From contig DXLY01000021.1 in NCBI GenBank assembly GCA_019414465.1, positions 1 to 25,792 on the forward strand: 25,792 nt of DNA, given 5' to 3'. Of this stretch, positions 15,349 to 22,624 are shown one piece after another; within the stretch, counting starts at the first letter, position 1, and each line of letters opens with the position of its first letter. Source of the DNA: Collinsella sp. Its GTDB lineage: Bacteria; Actinomycetota; Coriobacteriia; Coriobacteriales; Coriobacteriaceae. Made by a program: the position numbers and the translations under genes. The notes beneath the pieces were generated by a model that was not told where the DNA came from, made no database searches, and saw only the letters and a program-made list of their open reading frames with translations.

Positions 15349-15978
15349 ATGATCAAGGCAGTGCTGTTTGATATGGACGGCGTGCTGGTCGATACCGAGT
15401 GGTTCTACAACCGTCGTCGCGTGGCGTTTATGGAAGAGAAGGGGTTCCACTTTGACGAGATTCCCGATCTTTCGGGGTCTAACGAGCCTGCCATTTGGGA
15501 GGCGCTGGTGCCCGACGATATTGAGCTGCGTGAGCGTCTGCGCGTGGAGTACAAGCAGGTCTACAGCCCGGACCATCCCGTTCCGTATACCGAGCTGCTC
15601 AACGAGCAGACGGGGCCGGTGATGCGTGAGCTGCACGAGCGCGGCGTGAAGTGCGCCATCGCGAGCTCGTCCTATCGCGAGCTCATTGACGAGCTGGTGG
15701 AAATTGCCGGTATCGCCGACGTGCTGGACTACACCATCAGCGGCCACGAGTGCAGTGCGTTTAAGCCCGACCCCGAGATCTACCTGCGTGCCATGGAGGC
15801 GCTGGGGGTGGAGCCTGCCGAGTGCCTGGTTATCGAGGACTCGCCTTTGGGCATCGAGGCCGGCAAGCGCTCCGGCGCGCGCGTCCTGGCGCTGCGTCCG
15901 CACGAGGGCGTTAACCTGGACCAAACGGGAGCCGACGCCGTCATCGACAACCTCGCCGACATTCTGACCGCTTTGTAG
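15349..15978 (+). CDS. HAD-superfamily phosphatase/phosphomutase (beta-phosphoglucomutase-like)
   Basis: Cytosolic HAD hydrolase of 209 residues with a helical cap. Motif I is DMDGVLVD (nucleophile Asp8, acid/base Asp10), motif II is in IASSS, motif III is the lysine in SAFKPDPEIYL, and motif IV is VIEDSPLGIEAG. The DxDGV start and cap position match the beta-phosphoglucomutase/sugar-phosphatase branch. It may dephosphorylate or isomerise a sugar phosphate from the neighbouring PTS/deglycase pathway, but many family members have other substrates. I prefer the ATG at 15349, 8 nt after GGAGG; the ATG at 15343 abuts that site. It follows a terminator, so it needs its own promoter, which I could not identify. 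Confidence 0.88.
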   Translation: MIKAVLFDMDGVLVDTEWFYNRRRVAFMEEKGFHFDEIPDLSGSNEPAIWEALVPDDIELRERLRVEYKQVYSPDHPVPYTELLNEQTGPVMRELHERGVKCAIASSSYRELIDELVEIAGIADVLDYTISGHECSAFKPDPEIYLRAMEALGVEPAECLVIEDSPLGIEAGKRSGARVLALRPHEGVNLDQTGADAVIDNLADILTAL

Positions 15979-16331
15979 CGTCAATTCGCCGCAAGAAGTG
16001 CGGATTCACACGTCTCTTGCGGTGGATTGGCTCATTTTGGCTTCGATTTGATCCGTTTGGCTTCGACTCAGGCTAAGTGAGTAGACTTTTTGGCGCAGGC
16101 CGAGCACAAAGCGTATCTGCCTTAGTAAAACCGCAGGTCACAGGGGTGGCGGTTTTGGGTGTGCTCTGCAGGTCGCGTAAAGTCTACTCACTTGTAATTT
16201 GGGCCTTTGGTCGTGGGGTTGCTGGTCCCGCTTTGGTTGTCGAGAGAGGGTGAATTGAAGCGCCCCCGCACGCTCCATGCTACAATCGCGGACATACCCC
16301 ACAACTACATCTGCCTTCGAAAGGAGCCTGC
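15979..16331. other. Intergenic region between the HAD and YitT-family genes
   Basis: No gene is visible. It holds an 8-bp inverted repeat CCGCAAGA/TCTTGCGG, two TTTGGCTTCGA direct repeats, the nested palindrome at 16075-16193, and, before the YitT-family gene, an extended -10 box TGCTACAAT (16279-16286 region) with no clear -35 at standard spacing. Confidence 0.6.
16075..16193. repeat. Nested palindromic element, about 119 bp
   Basis: AAGTGAGTAGACTTT (16075-16089) and AAAGTCTACTCACTT (16179-16193) are perfect 15-bp terminal inverted repeats. Inside are GAGCACA (16102-16108)/TGTGCTC (16160-16166) and AAAACCGC (16127-16134)/GCGGTTTT (16149-16156). The whole could fold into one long interrupted hairpin, as a structured RNA or a MITE-like repeat. 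It contains no coding frame. Confidence 0.75.
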
Positions 16332-17339
16332 GTGGCGAACGCCATCGATCAGCTCACGGACCGAGTGCTCGTACTCGGCCGCCTCACCATCGTCCGCCGC
16401 GCTATTACTGCCGTGGCGGTCACGATTTCCGCCGTTCTCCAGACATTCCTGATCCAGGCGTTCATTCAGCCCGCCGACTTGCTTCCGAGCGGCCTCACCG
16501 GCGTTGCGGTCCTGCTCGATCGCGTTACCTCGCTGGGCGGCGTTCACATCGACATCTCGCTCGGCATGCTTGCGCTCAACATTCCCGTGGCGCTCCTATG
16601 CTGGAGCGGCATTAGCAAGCGCTTCGTCATCTTCTCGATGATGCAGGTCGTGCTCTCGTCGCTGTTCCTCAACGTCTTTCACTTCGCTCCATTTTTGGGC
16701 GACAAGATTATGCTCATCATTTTTGGCGGCGTGGTCTCGGGTCTGGGCGCTGCCATCGCGCTAAAGTCCGGCGCATCTACCGGTGGCACCGACTTTATCG
16801 CGCTGTGGGTCTCCAACCACACGGGCAAGACCATCTGGGGCGTTATCTTTGGTTTCAATTGCTTTATCCTGGCGATCTTTGGCTTTATGTTTGGCTGGGA
16901 CAACGCGGCGTACTCCATCGTGTTCCAGTTTATTTCGACCAAGACCATCGACAGTTTCTATCGTCGCTACGACCGCGTGACGCTGCAGATTACGACGCGC
17001 AAGGCAGACGAGGTCATGACTGCCTACGTAAACCATTTTCAGCACGGCATTAGCTGCGCCGAGGTCGTCGGCGGATACAGCCGCGAAAAGATGTACCTGC
17101 TGAACACCGTTGTTTCGACCTACGAGAGCCAGGACATTATCAAGTTGGTGTGCGACGTTGATCCCGGCGCCGTGATCAACGTGTTCCACACGCTCAACTT
17201 TGTGGGCGGCTGGTGGGGCGGTCATGTCGACGAGCCCATGCCCACGGCCGTTCCCGATCCCGACAAGCCCGCACGCATGGCCAGCAGGCAGGCGCGCCTC
17301 AGCGAACAGGACAGCCTGCAGCAGGATGACGGCAAGTAG
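16332..17339 (+). CDS. YitT-family membrane protein (DUF161/DUF2179)
   Basis: Membrane protein of 335 residues of unknown biochemical role. The N-terminal two thirds carries several hydrophobic helices with conserved stretches QPADLLPSGLTGVAVLLDR and ALKSGASTGGTDFIALWVS, typical of the YitT family. A soluble C-terminal domain (about 215-295: QITTRKADEVMTAYVNHFQHGISC, then INVFHTLNFVGGWW) matches DUF2179. A polar tail rich in Pro, Asp and Gln ends it. The start is GTG, placed by AAAGGAG 5 nt upstream. It may be monocistronic: a terminator follows at 17380. Confidence 0.9.
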   Translation: MANAIDQLTDRVLVLGRLTIVRRAITAVAVTISAVLQTFLIQAFIQPADLLPSGLTGVAVLLDRVTSLGGVHIDISLGMLALNIPVALLCWSGISKRFVIFSMMQVVLSSLFLNVFHFAPFLGDKIMLIIFGGVVSGLGAAIALKSGASTGGTDFIALWVSNHTGKTIWGVIFGFNCFILAIFGFMFGWDNAAYSIVFQFISTKTIDSFYRRYDRVTLQITTRKADEVMTAYVNHFQHGISCAEVVGGYSREKMYLLNTVVSTYESQDIIKLVCDVDPGAVINVFHTLNFVGGWWGGHVDEPMPTAVPDPDKPARMASRQARLSEQDSLQQDDGK

Positions 17340-17379
17340 GGTATTGGCATTTTGCCGGCCAAGCGTAGTCCATCCGAAT

Positions 17380-17419
17380 GAGCCCCTCGAAAGCCTCGTT
17401 GCTTTCGAGGGGCTCTCGT
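17380..17419 (+). terminator. Perfect 15-bp hairpin after the YitT-family gene
   Basis: GAGCCCCTCGAAAGC (17380-17394) and GCTTTCGAGGGGCTC (17401-17415) enclose a 6-nt loop, then TCGTTT follows. The stem is excellent and the T tract weak. Confidence 0.75.
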
Positions 17420-17433
17420 TTGCCCAGATAAAA

Positions 17434-17466
17434 CCTACCAAAATGAAGCTGTCGCTTTTTGGTAGG
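17434..17466 (+). repeat. Dispersed hairpin repeat, copy C
   Basis: CCTACCAAAA (17434-17443) and TTTTGGTAGG (17457-17466) pair perfectly. The loop TGAAGCTGTCGCT has diverged from copy B while pairing is kept. It lies in the region upstream of gntR2. Confidence 0.8.
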
Positions 17467-17480
17467 GAGGGTGTATCGTT

Positions 17481-17523
17481 TTATCAATATGAGGTAACAT
17501 GAAACTAGACGTTATATACGTAT
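17481..17523 (+). promoter_or_regulatory. Operator-like region upstream of gntR2
   Basis: TTATCAATAT (17481-17490) and ACGTTATATACGTAT (17509-17523) lie about 40-80 nt before the gntR2 start. The words TTATCAATAT and ACGTTATA also occur in front of the PTS operon, which suggests that one regulator acts on both. Confidence 0.45.
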
Positions 17524-17558
17524 TAGTTATTTCAATATTTCGATAAGAGTGATCAGAT

Positions 17559-18278
17559 ATGCCTGCGCCCAAAAATGCACCGCTTTACCAGCAGATTTAC
17601 GACGAAATCAAGGATGCGATCGAGAAAGGTGTTTATGCACCCAAGGAGCGTATTCCGTCCGAGCTTGAGCTAGCCGAGCAGTACGAGGTGAGCCGAATTA
17701 CGGTGCGCCGCGCCGTCGAGGAGCTGTGCTCAGATGGCTACCTGGTTAAGCAGCAGGGCCGCGGCACCTTTGTTTCCACGCCGCACATCAATCGTCAGTT
17801 CCATGCCTCGACGCTGCAGACGTTTACCGCGCTGTGTGCCGACAACGGCATGAAGGCGGGCGCACATGTGGTCGATCGCCAGATCGTTCCGGCGCGCCAA
17901 AACGAGATGGAGTTCTTTGGCCTGCAGAAGGACGCGCTGCTGCTGCATATCAAGCGCGTGCGTACGGCCGACGGCGAGCCCATCTTTGAGGAGAACATCT
18001 TTGTGCCGTTTGACGCCTACCGTGAGCTGTTGACGGCCGATCTTGAGGACAAGTCGATTTTTGCCGAGGTCGAGCGTGTTGGCGGAACCCCGATTGTCTC
18101 GGTTGGCTACCGCACGGTCGAGGCCGTTCGTGCCAATACCGAGCAGGCGGCCGAGTTGGGCATCGCTCCGCACGATCCGCTGCTCAACCTGCGTGCCGGC
18201 TTTACCGGTCCCAATGGCGAGCCGGTCCTGATGGGTAAGCAGTACTACGTGGGCAGCCGCTACGTCATGGTGATGTAA
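17559..18278 (+). CDS. GntR/HutC-type transcriptional regulator 2
   Basis: DNA-binding regulator of 239 residues. The winged helix spans about 8-75 (PLYQQIYDEIKDAIEKGVYAP, ERIPSELELAEQYEVSRITV, QQGRGTFVS) and a UTRA effector domain follows (about 95-235). It is close in sequence to regulator 3 at 20615. Its upstream region shares two motifs with the PTS operon promoter and one with the DMT gene, so control of those units plus itself is the best inference. A structured repeat starts 2 nt after its stop. The ribosome binding site is weak (AAGAGT about 10 nt before the ATG). Confidence 0.92.
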   Translation: MPAPKNAPLYQQIYDEIKDAIEKGVYAPKERIPSELELAEQYEVSRITVRRAVEELCSDGYLVKQQGRGTFVSTPHINRQFHASTLQTFTALCADNGMKAGAHVVDRQIVPARQNEMEFFGLQKDALLLHIKRVRTADGEPIFEENIFVPFDAYRELLTADLEDKSIFAEVERVGGTPIVSVGYRTVEAVRANTEQAAELGIAPHDPLLNLRAGFTGPNGEPVLMGKQYYVGSRYVMVM

Positions 18279-18279
18279 G

Positions 18280-18488
18280 TTGCGCGGTTTTGCCAAACCG
18301 CGCAACGGCTCGACGCTGCGCCCTTGGTTCCGCCGTTCTAACGAACGGCGGACCGGTCGACGCTGCAAACGCCCCTAAGCGGCAATCTGACGTTCAATCG
18401 TCGGTCGCGTACCGAAGTACGCTTCCCTCCTCTTTCACGTCACCTTGCTCGCTTAGGGGCGTTTTCGCTGACTCATGCTCAACCAGCG
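18280..18488 (+). repeat. Structured intergenic element, copy 2
   Basis: Same plan as 9721-9883. Hairpin I: TTGCGCGGTTT (18280-18290) with AAACCGCGCAA (18295-18305), an A-T to G-C swap relative to copy 1. An added hairpin CCGCCGTTC/GAACGGCGG (18330-18338, 18343-18351) is followed by a second CGACGCTGC. Main arm: AAACGCCCCTAAGC (18367-18380) with GCTTAGGGGCGTTT (18451-18464), enclosing the conserved GCAATCTGACGT (18382-18393)/ACGTCACCTTGC (18437-18448) pairing and a GCGTAC-CGAA-GTACGC cap (18407-18422). It ends with a CGCTG/CAGCG hairpin. Confidence 0.8.
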
Positions 18489-18493
18489 ACGTT

Positions 18494-18531
18494 TCCACGC
18501 TCATCCGGAAAGTGTCCAAAAATCCACGCTC
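18494..18531. repeat. Two TCCACGCTC direct repeats
   Basis: TCCACGCTC at 18494-18502 and 18523-18531. The same 9-mer, in inverse or direct form, recurs in the cluster at 24790-24904. Confidence 0.4.
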
Positions 18532-18592
18532 GTCCCTTCGGACCGCGTAGCCCGTGGCTGGCGGCAGCTCGGCGCTGGTCCGCGTGGCGGCG

Positions 18593-18598
18593 TATAAT
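18593..18598 (+). promoter_or_regulatory. Candidate -10 box of recQ
   Basis: A consensus TATAAT lies 31 nt before the recQ ATG in otherwise G+C-rich DNA. No convincing -35 box is seen at standard spacing. Confidence 0.5.
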
Positions 18599-18629
18599 CG
18601 GCGGCAGATGACTTGGACGTTAGGAAACC

Positions 18630-20612
18630 ATGACCGATAGCATGCAGCAGATGGCGCTCGACACGCTCGGCGCCTATTTTGGCTACACCTCGTTTCGCCC
18701 GGGACAGGACCGCATGGTCGATGCGATCCTTGCCGGTCGCGATGCGCTGGGCGTTATGCCCACGGGCGCCGGCAAGTCCATTTGCTACCAGGTGCCCGCG
18801 TTCATGCTGCCCGGCATCACCTTTGTGGTGAGCCCGCTGCTGTCGCTGATGGAGGACCAGACCCGTGCGTTGCTCGCGGCGGGTGCGCGACCCAGCTATC
18901 TCAACTCCAGCCTTACTCCGGCCCAGCAAAACACCGTGCTCAAGCGGGCGCGCGAGGGTCGCTACCAGCTTATGTACGTGGCGCCCGAGCGCCTGCTCGA
19001 GCCGCGCTTTTTAGCCTTTGCGCAGGAGGCCGCGGCGGACGGCGGCAACGGCGTGCCGCTCGTGGCCATTGACGAGGCGCACTGCGTGAGCCAATGGGGC
19101 CAGGATTTTCGCCCCGCTTACCTGCAGATTCGCGAGTTCATCGATTCCCTGCCGCAGCGCCCCATCGTGGCGGCCTTTACCGCTACGGCGACCGAGCGCG
19201 TGCGTGCGGACATTCAGCAGATGCTCGGCCTGCAAAACCCCGCGACGGTGGTGACGGGCTTCGATCGCAAGAATCTCTACTTTGGCTGCGAGGAGATGGG
19301 CGACAAGGCCAAGGCCGCGTGGGTGCGCGACTACGTGATCGCGCATTCGGGCGAGAGCGGCATCGTGTATTGCTCGACCCGTAAGACGGTCGATGCGCTG
19401 GCAGGTGAGCTTGCCGAGGCACTGGGTCCCAGCGGCATTCGCGTGGGCCGCTACCATGCCGGCATGGGCAACGACGCCCGCCGCCAAAGCCAGCGCGCCT
19501 TTATCGACGACGATATCCAGGTGATGGTTGCCACCAACGCCTTTGGCATGGGCATCGACAAGCCCAACGTGCGCTACGTGATCCACAACAACGTGCCCGA
19601 GAGCATCGAGGCCTACTACCAAGAGGCGGGCCGCGCCGGCCGTGATGGCGACCCAGCCAGCTGCCATCTGCTGTGGAACGGCAACGATTTTCGCATGCGT
19701 CGCTTTTTGATCGACCGCGGCGATGCTGCCGATGAGGCACTCGACGACGAACAGCGCGCGTGGGCGCTCCAGAATCGATATCGTCTGCTCAGCCAGATGG
19801 AGGGCTACTGCAATACCACCGGCTGCCTGCGCGAATACATGCTGCGCTACTTTGGCGACGAGGCCGCGGCCGAGCATGCTGCTTCGGCTGGCGCGGGCGG
19901 CACCGCCATGGACGACGTCGAGGGCTGCGGCAACTGCAGCAATTGCCTCACGCAGTTCGAGGTCGAGGACGTCACCGATATGGCCCGCGCTGCCGTGCGC
20001 TATGTGGCCACGCGTCCCATGCGCTTTGGCAAGTCGCTCATCGCCGACGTGCTCCACGGCGGCAACACCGAGCGCATTCGCCAGATGCATCTGGATGAGG
20101 ACCGCGGCTACGGTGAGCTGTCGAGCGAATCGGTCGGGCGTATCAAGGACATCATCGGCCAGCTGTGCGGCCGCGGCTACCTGGCCACCTCGCAGGGGCA
20201 GTATCCGGTCGTGGGGCTGGGTCCGCGTGCCAGCGAGGTCGAGGACGAGGCGTTTGCCTTTACCGTTAAGCGTCGCGCGTCCAAGCGCAAGGCCTCGGCC
20301 CGCGCCCGCCGTGCGGTGGATCTGCTGCGCGAGGAGGCCGAGCTGGATCAGCGCCCGCGCGTTGGCGACGATGCCGAGCTGTTCGAGCGCCTGCGTGCCC
20401 TGCGCAAGGAGATTTCGACCGAGCTGGAGATGGCGCCGTACATGGTCTTTTCCGACAAGGCCCTGCGCGGCCTGTGCCGCCTGCGCCCACAGACACGCGA
20501 CGAGCTGATCCAGGTCAACGGCATTGGCGAGAAAAAGGCCGACGCCTTTGGCGAGCAGTTTATGGCGGCGATTGAAGAGTTTGAGTCCGAGCGTGCGCGG
20601 GATGGAGCGTAA
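18630..20612 (+). CDS. recQ: ATP-dependent DNA helicase RecQ
   Basis: 3'-5' superfamily 2 helicase acting in recombination and fork repair; 660 residues. Helicase lobe 1 has Walker A PTGAGKS (Lys49) and the DEAH box (148-151, followed by CVSQWGQDFRP). Lobe 2 has GMGIDKPNVR and QEAGRAGRDG. The RQC zinc site uses Cys399, Cys433, Cys436 and Cys439 (CGNCSNC). A winged-helix region follows, then a C-terminal HRDC domain (about 570-650, with NGIGEKKADAFG). AGGAAA precedes the ATG. Its stop is 2 nt before the gntR3 start, so the two are probably translated in series from one mRNA. Confidence 0.96.
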   Translation: MTDSMQQMALDTLGAYFGYTSFRPGQDRMVDAILAGRDALGVMPTGAGKSICYQVPAFMLPGITFVVSPLLSLMEDQTRALLAAGARPSYLNSSLTPAQQNTVLKRAREGRYQLMYVAPERLLEPRFLAFAQEAAADGGNGVPLVAIDEAHCVSQWGQDFRPAYLQIREFIDSLPQRPIVAAFTATATERVRADIQQMLGLQNPATVVTGFDRKNLYFGCEEMGDKAKAAWVRDYVIAHSGESGIVYCSTRKTVDALAGELAEALGPSGIRVGRYHAGMGNDARRQSQRAFIDDDIQVMVATNAFGMGIDKPNVRYVIHNNVPESIEAYYQEAGRAGRDGDPASCHLLWNGNDFRMRRFLIDRGDAADEALDDEQRAWALQNRYRLLSQMEGYCNTTGCLREYMLRYFGDEAAAEHAASAGAGGTAMDDVEGCGNCSNCLTQFEVEDVTDMARAAVRYVATRPMRFGKSLIADVLHGGNTERIRQMHLDEDRGYGELSSESVGRIKDIIGQLCGRGYLATSQGQYPVVGLGPRASEVEDEAFAFTVKRRASKRKASARARRAVDLLREEAELDQRPRVGDDAELFERLRALRKEISTELEMAPYMVFSDKALRGLCRLRPQTRDELIQVNGIGEKKADAFGEQFMAAIEEFESERARDGA

Positions 20613-20614
20613 CG

Positions 20615-21379
20615 ATGGTAGCCGATAGCAAGACCGAACGTTCCGAGCGCGCCGAGGTGTCCGCTGTGCCACTGTACCAGCAGGTCATGGACGACCTAAA
20701 GGGCGAAATCGCGCGCGGCGTGTACGCAGTCGGCTCGCGCATTCCTTCCGAGATGGAGCTCGCGAAGTCCTACGGCGTGGGGCGCATCACCGTGCGCCGT
20801 GCCATCGAGGAGCTGTCGCGTGCGGGGTATCTCAACCGCCAGCAGGGGAGGGGTACCTTTGTGTGCGCTCCCAAGCTCAAGCGCAAGATTCGCCAGAAGG
20901 GTGACGTCCAGAGCTTCACTGAGGGTTGTGCTGCCAACGACATGGTGGCCGGAGCGCGTCTGGTGTCGCGCACAGTCGTCGCGGCGACGCACGAAGATGC
21001 GGCGTTCTTTGGCGTGGAGCCCGGCTGCGAGCTTATCGTGGTCGAGCGCGTGCGCACGGCCGACGGCATCCCCGTCATGCTCGAGAACAACGCCTTTGTG
21101 CTCGCCGACCATCCCTACCTGCAGACGCTGGCCGATAAGGACCTCGCCGATAACTCGATCTTTGCGCTCGTTGCCGAGCATTCGGGTCGCGCGCCGCTCA
21201 AGTCCGACCCCTGCACCGTGGAGATTGCGCTTGCCGATGCTCAAGCGGCCCCGCTGCTGGAGGTGCCGGTCGGTGAGCCGCTCTTCTATATGGAGGCGTA
21301 CTTTACCGATGAGGACGAGCGCCCCTTGCTGCTCGGCCGCCAAAAGATTGTGGGCTCGCGCTACGTCTTCGACATCTAA
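20615..21379 (+). CDS. GntR/HutC-type transcriptional regulator 3
   Basis: DNA-binding regulator of 254 residues with a winged helix (about 17-85: PLYQQVMDDLKGEIARGVYA, YGVGRITVRRAIEELSRAGYL, QQGRGTFVC) and a UTRA effector domain (about 105-250). It is a paralogue of regulator 2. Its ribosome binding site (GGAG) lies in the last codons of recQ, which implies coupling. The SIS-3 gene follows 144 nt downstream with its own promoter-like region holding a palindrome and direct repeats; repression of SIS-3 by this protein is inferred from position. Confidence 0.92.
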   Translation: MVADSKTERSERAEVSAVPLYQQVMDDLKGEIARGVYAVGSRIPSEMELAKSYGVGRITVRRAIEELSRAGYLNRQQGRGTFVCAPKLKRKIRQKGDVQSFTEGCAANDMVAGARLVSRTVVAATHEDAAFFGVEPGCELIVVERVRTADGIPVMLENNAFVLADHPYLQTLADKDLADNSIFALVAEHSGRAPLKSDPCTVEIALADAQAAPLLEVPVGEPLFYMEAYFTDEDERPLLLGRQKIVGSRYVFDI

Positions 21380-21388
21380 CATACACAG

Positions 21389-21467
21389 ATAGAACAACAT
21401 AGAACAAATTTGCCGAGATGACTTCACCGGTGAAGCTTTGCGTGGTATAAATAGGACAACATAGAAC
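21389..21467 (+). promoter_or_regulatory. Promoter and operator-like region of SIS gene 3
   Basis: TTCACC (21423-21428), 17 nt, TATAAA (21446-21451) form a plausible promoter. The -35 lies inside a perfect 14-bp palindrome CTTCACCGGTGAAG (21422-21435). A 12-nt direct repeat ACAACATAGAAC occurs at 21394-21405 and 21456-21467, 62 nt apart on either side of the promoter, plus a third ATAGAAC at 21389-21395. Confidence 0.6.
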
Positions 21468-21523
21468 GACCGTAGGTGCGAGCTGCTGTCGCTCAAAGCC
21501 GCCCCACAAGGAGGAACATCACC

Positions 21524-22492
21524 ATGAACGCACACGATCTGATTCAGGAAATCATCGAGCGCAAGGGCAAGGTCGAGAATGTCTTTTGGATCGCCTGCGG
21601 CGGTTCGATGATCGACCTCATGCCGGCTAACGAACTGCTCAAGCGCGAGGCCACCACGTTTACCTCGACGGTCTACACAGCGCGCGAGTTTTGCCTGATG
21701 GCCCCCAAGAGCCTAGGGCCGAAGTCGCTCGTCGTCGCCTGCAGCCACAGCGGCAATACGCAGGAGGTCGTCGACGGTTGCGAGATGGCGCTGGCAGCCG
21801 GCGCCGAGGTCGTGGCCATGACCGACTGCGAGGGCTCCAAGATTGATAACGGCAAGTGGACCACCTGGGTCTATCCGTGGGGCGAAGGCGTGCCGCAGGC
21901 CGAGGTGCCGCAAGGCATCGGCGTCCTGATGGCTGCCGAGCTGCTCGACCAGCAGGAGGGTTACGAGGCGCTCGCCGATATGTACGCCGGCCTTAAGCAG
22001 ATGGATGCGCTGTTGCCCGCTGCCCGCGAGAAGGTCAATGCCGAGCTGGGCGATCGCTTTGCCGAGCTCTGCCAGCAGCACGAGTTCTTCTACATCCTGG
22101 GATCCGGCCCCAACTTTAGCCAGACCTACGCCATGGCCATCTGCTCGCTCATGGAGATGCAGTGGCAGCACTGCTGCTACATCCACTCCGGCGAGTACTT
22201 CCACGGCCCGTTCGAAGCCACCGAGCCCGGCGTGTTCTACTTTGTACAGCTCGGATCGGGCGAGTGCCGCCCCATGGAGGAGCGCGCGCTGGCGTTCCTC
22301 AACACGCACACCGATACGGTCATGGTGCTCGACGCACTCGAGTACGGCGTGGGCGACGTGCCTGCCAGCGTGCGTTCGTACCTGGAGCCGATCTTCTTCT
22401 ACAACATGAGCTGCGAGCTGCGCGCCGCCCGCGGCAAGGTGTTCGACCACAGCCCCGAGGTTCGTCGCTACATGGGCATCGAGCAGTACTAG
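21524..22492 (+). CDS. SIS-domain protein 3, FrlB/FraB-like Amadori 6-phosphate deglycase
   Basis: Predicted cytosolic deglycase of 322 residues. First SIS loop ACGGSMIDLMPANELL; second phosphate loop CSHSGNTQEVVDG, the most canonical S-x-S-G-x-T of the three paralogues; motif GEYFHGPFE with Glu224 and His227; C-terminal RRYMGIEQY, close to that of SIS proteins 1 and 2. AAGGAGG stands 9 nt before the ATG at 21524. It lies downstream of recQ-gntR3 but has its own promoter-like region. No transport gene is adjacent, so its substrate probably enters through the PTS at 11406-14007 or through a transporter elsewhere. Exact substrate unknown. Confidence 0.87.
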   Translation: MNAHDLIQEIIERKGKVENVFWIACGGSMIDLMPANELLKREATTFTSTVYTAREFCLMAPKSLGPKSLVVACSHSGNTQEVVDGCEMALAAGAEVVAMTDCEGSKIDNGKWTTWVYPWGEGVPQAEVPQGIGVLMAAELLDQQEGYEALADMYAGLKQMDALLPAAREKVNAELGDRFAELCQQHEFFYILGSGPNFSQTYAMAICSLMEMQWQHCCYIHSGEYFHGPFEATEPGVFYFVQLGSGECRPMEERALAFLNTHTDTVMVLDALEYGVGDVPASVRSYLEPIFFYNMSCELRAARGKVFDHSPEVRRYMGIEQY

Positions 22493-22541
22493 GTAACGGG
22501 AAAACCATTCACCTTCGATTCGTAAGGGCGCTGCGTGAGTC

Positions 22542-22583
22542 AAAAAAGCGGGCCGTGCCGGGGATTTCCGGCGCGGCCCGCTT
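22542..22583 (-). terminator. Rho-independent terminator of the dehydrogenase gene, probably bidirectional
   Basis: AAGCGGGCCG (22546-22555) pairs with CGGCCCGCTT (22574-22583), and GCCGG with CCGGC inside, joined by a T-G pair, around loop GGATTT. The A run at 22542-22547 is a T tract on the minus strand, so it best serves the dehydrogenase. It may also stop SIS-3 transcription. Confidence 0.85.
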
Positions 22584-22624
22584 AGTATCGCGCTTAGATT
22601 CGCAAGGTTGCGGCAGCCAGCGGC

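Noticed and set aside
18290..18550. 86-codon + strand frame after gntR2
   Set aside because: It is made of structured element copy 2, with conserved pairing rather than conserved codons.
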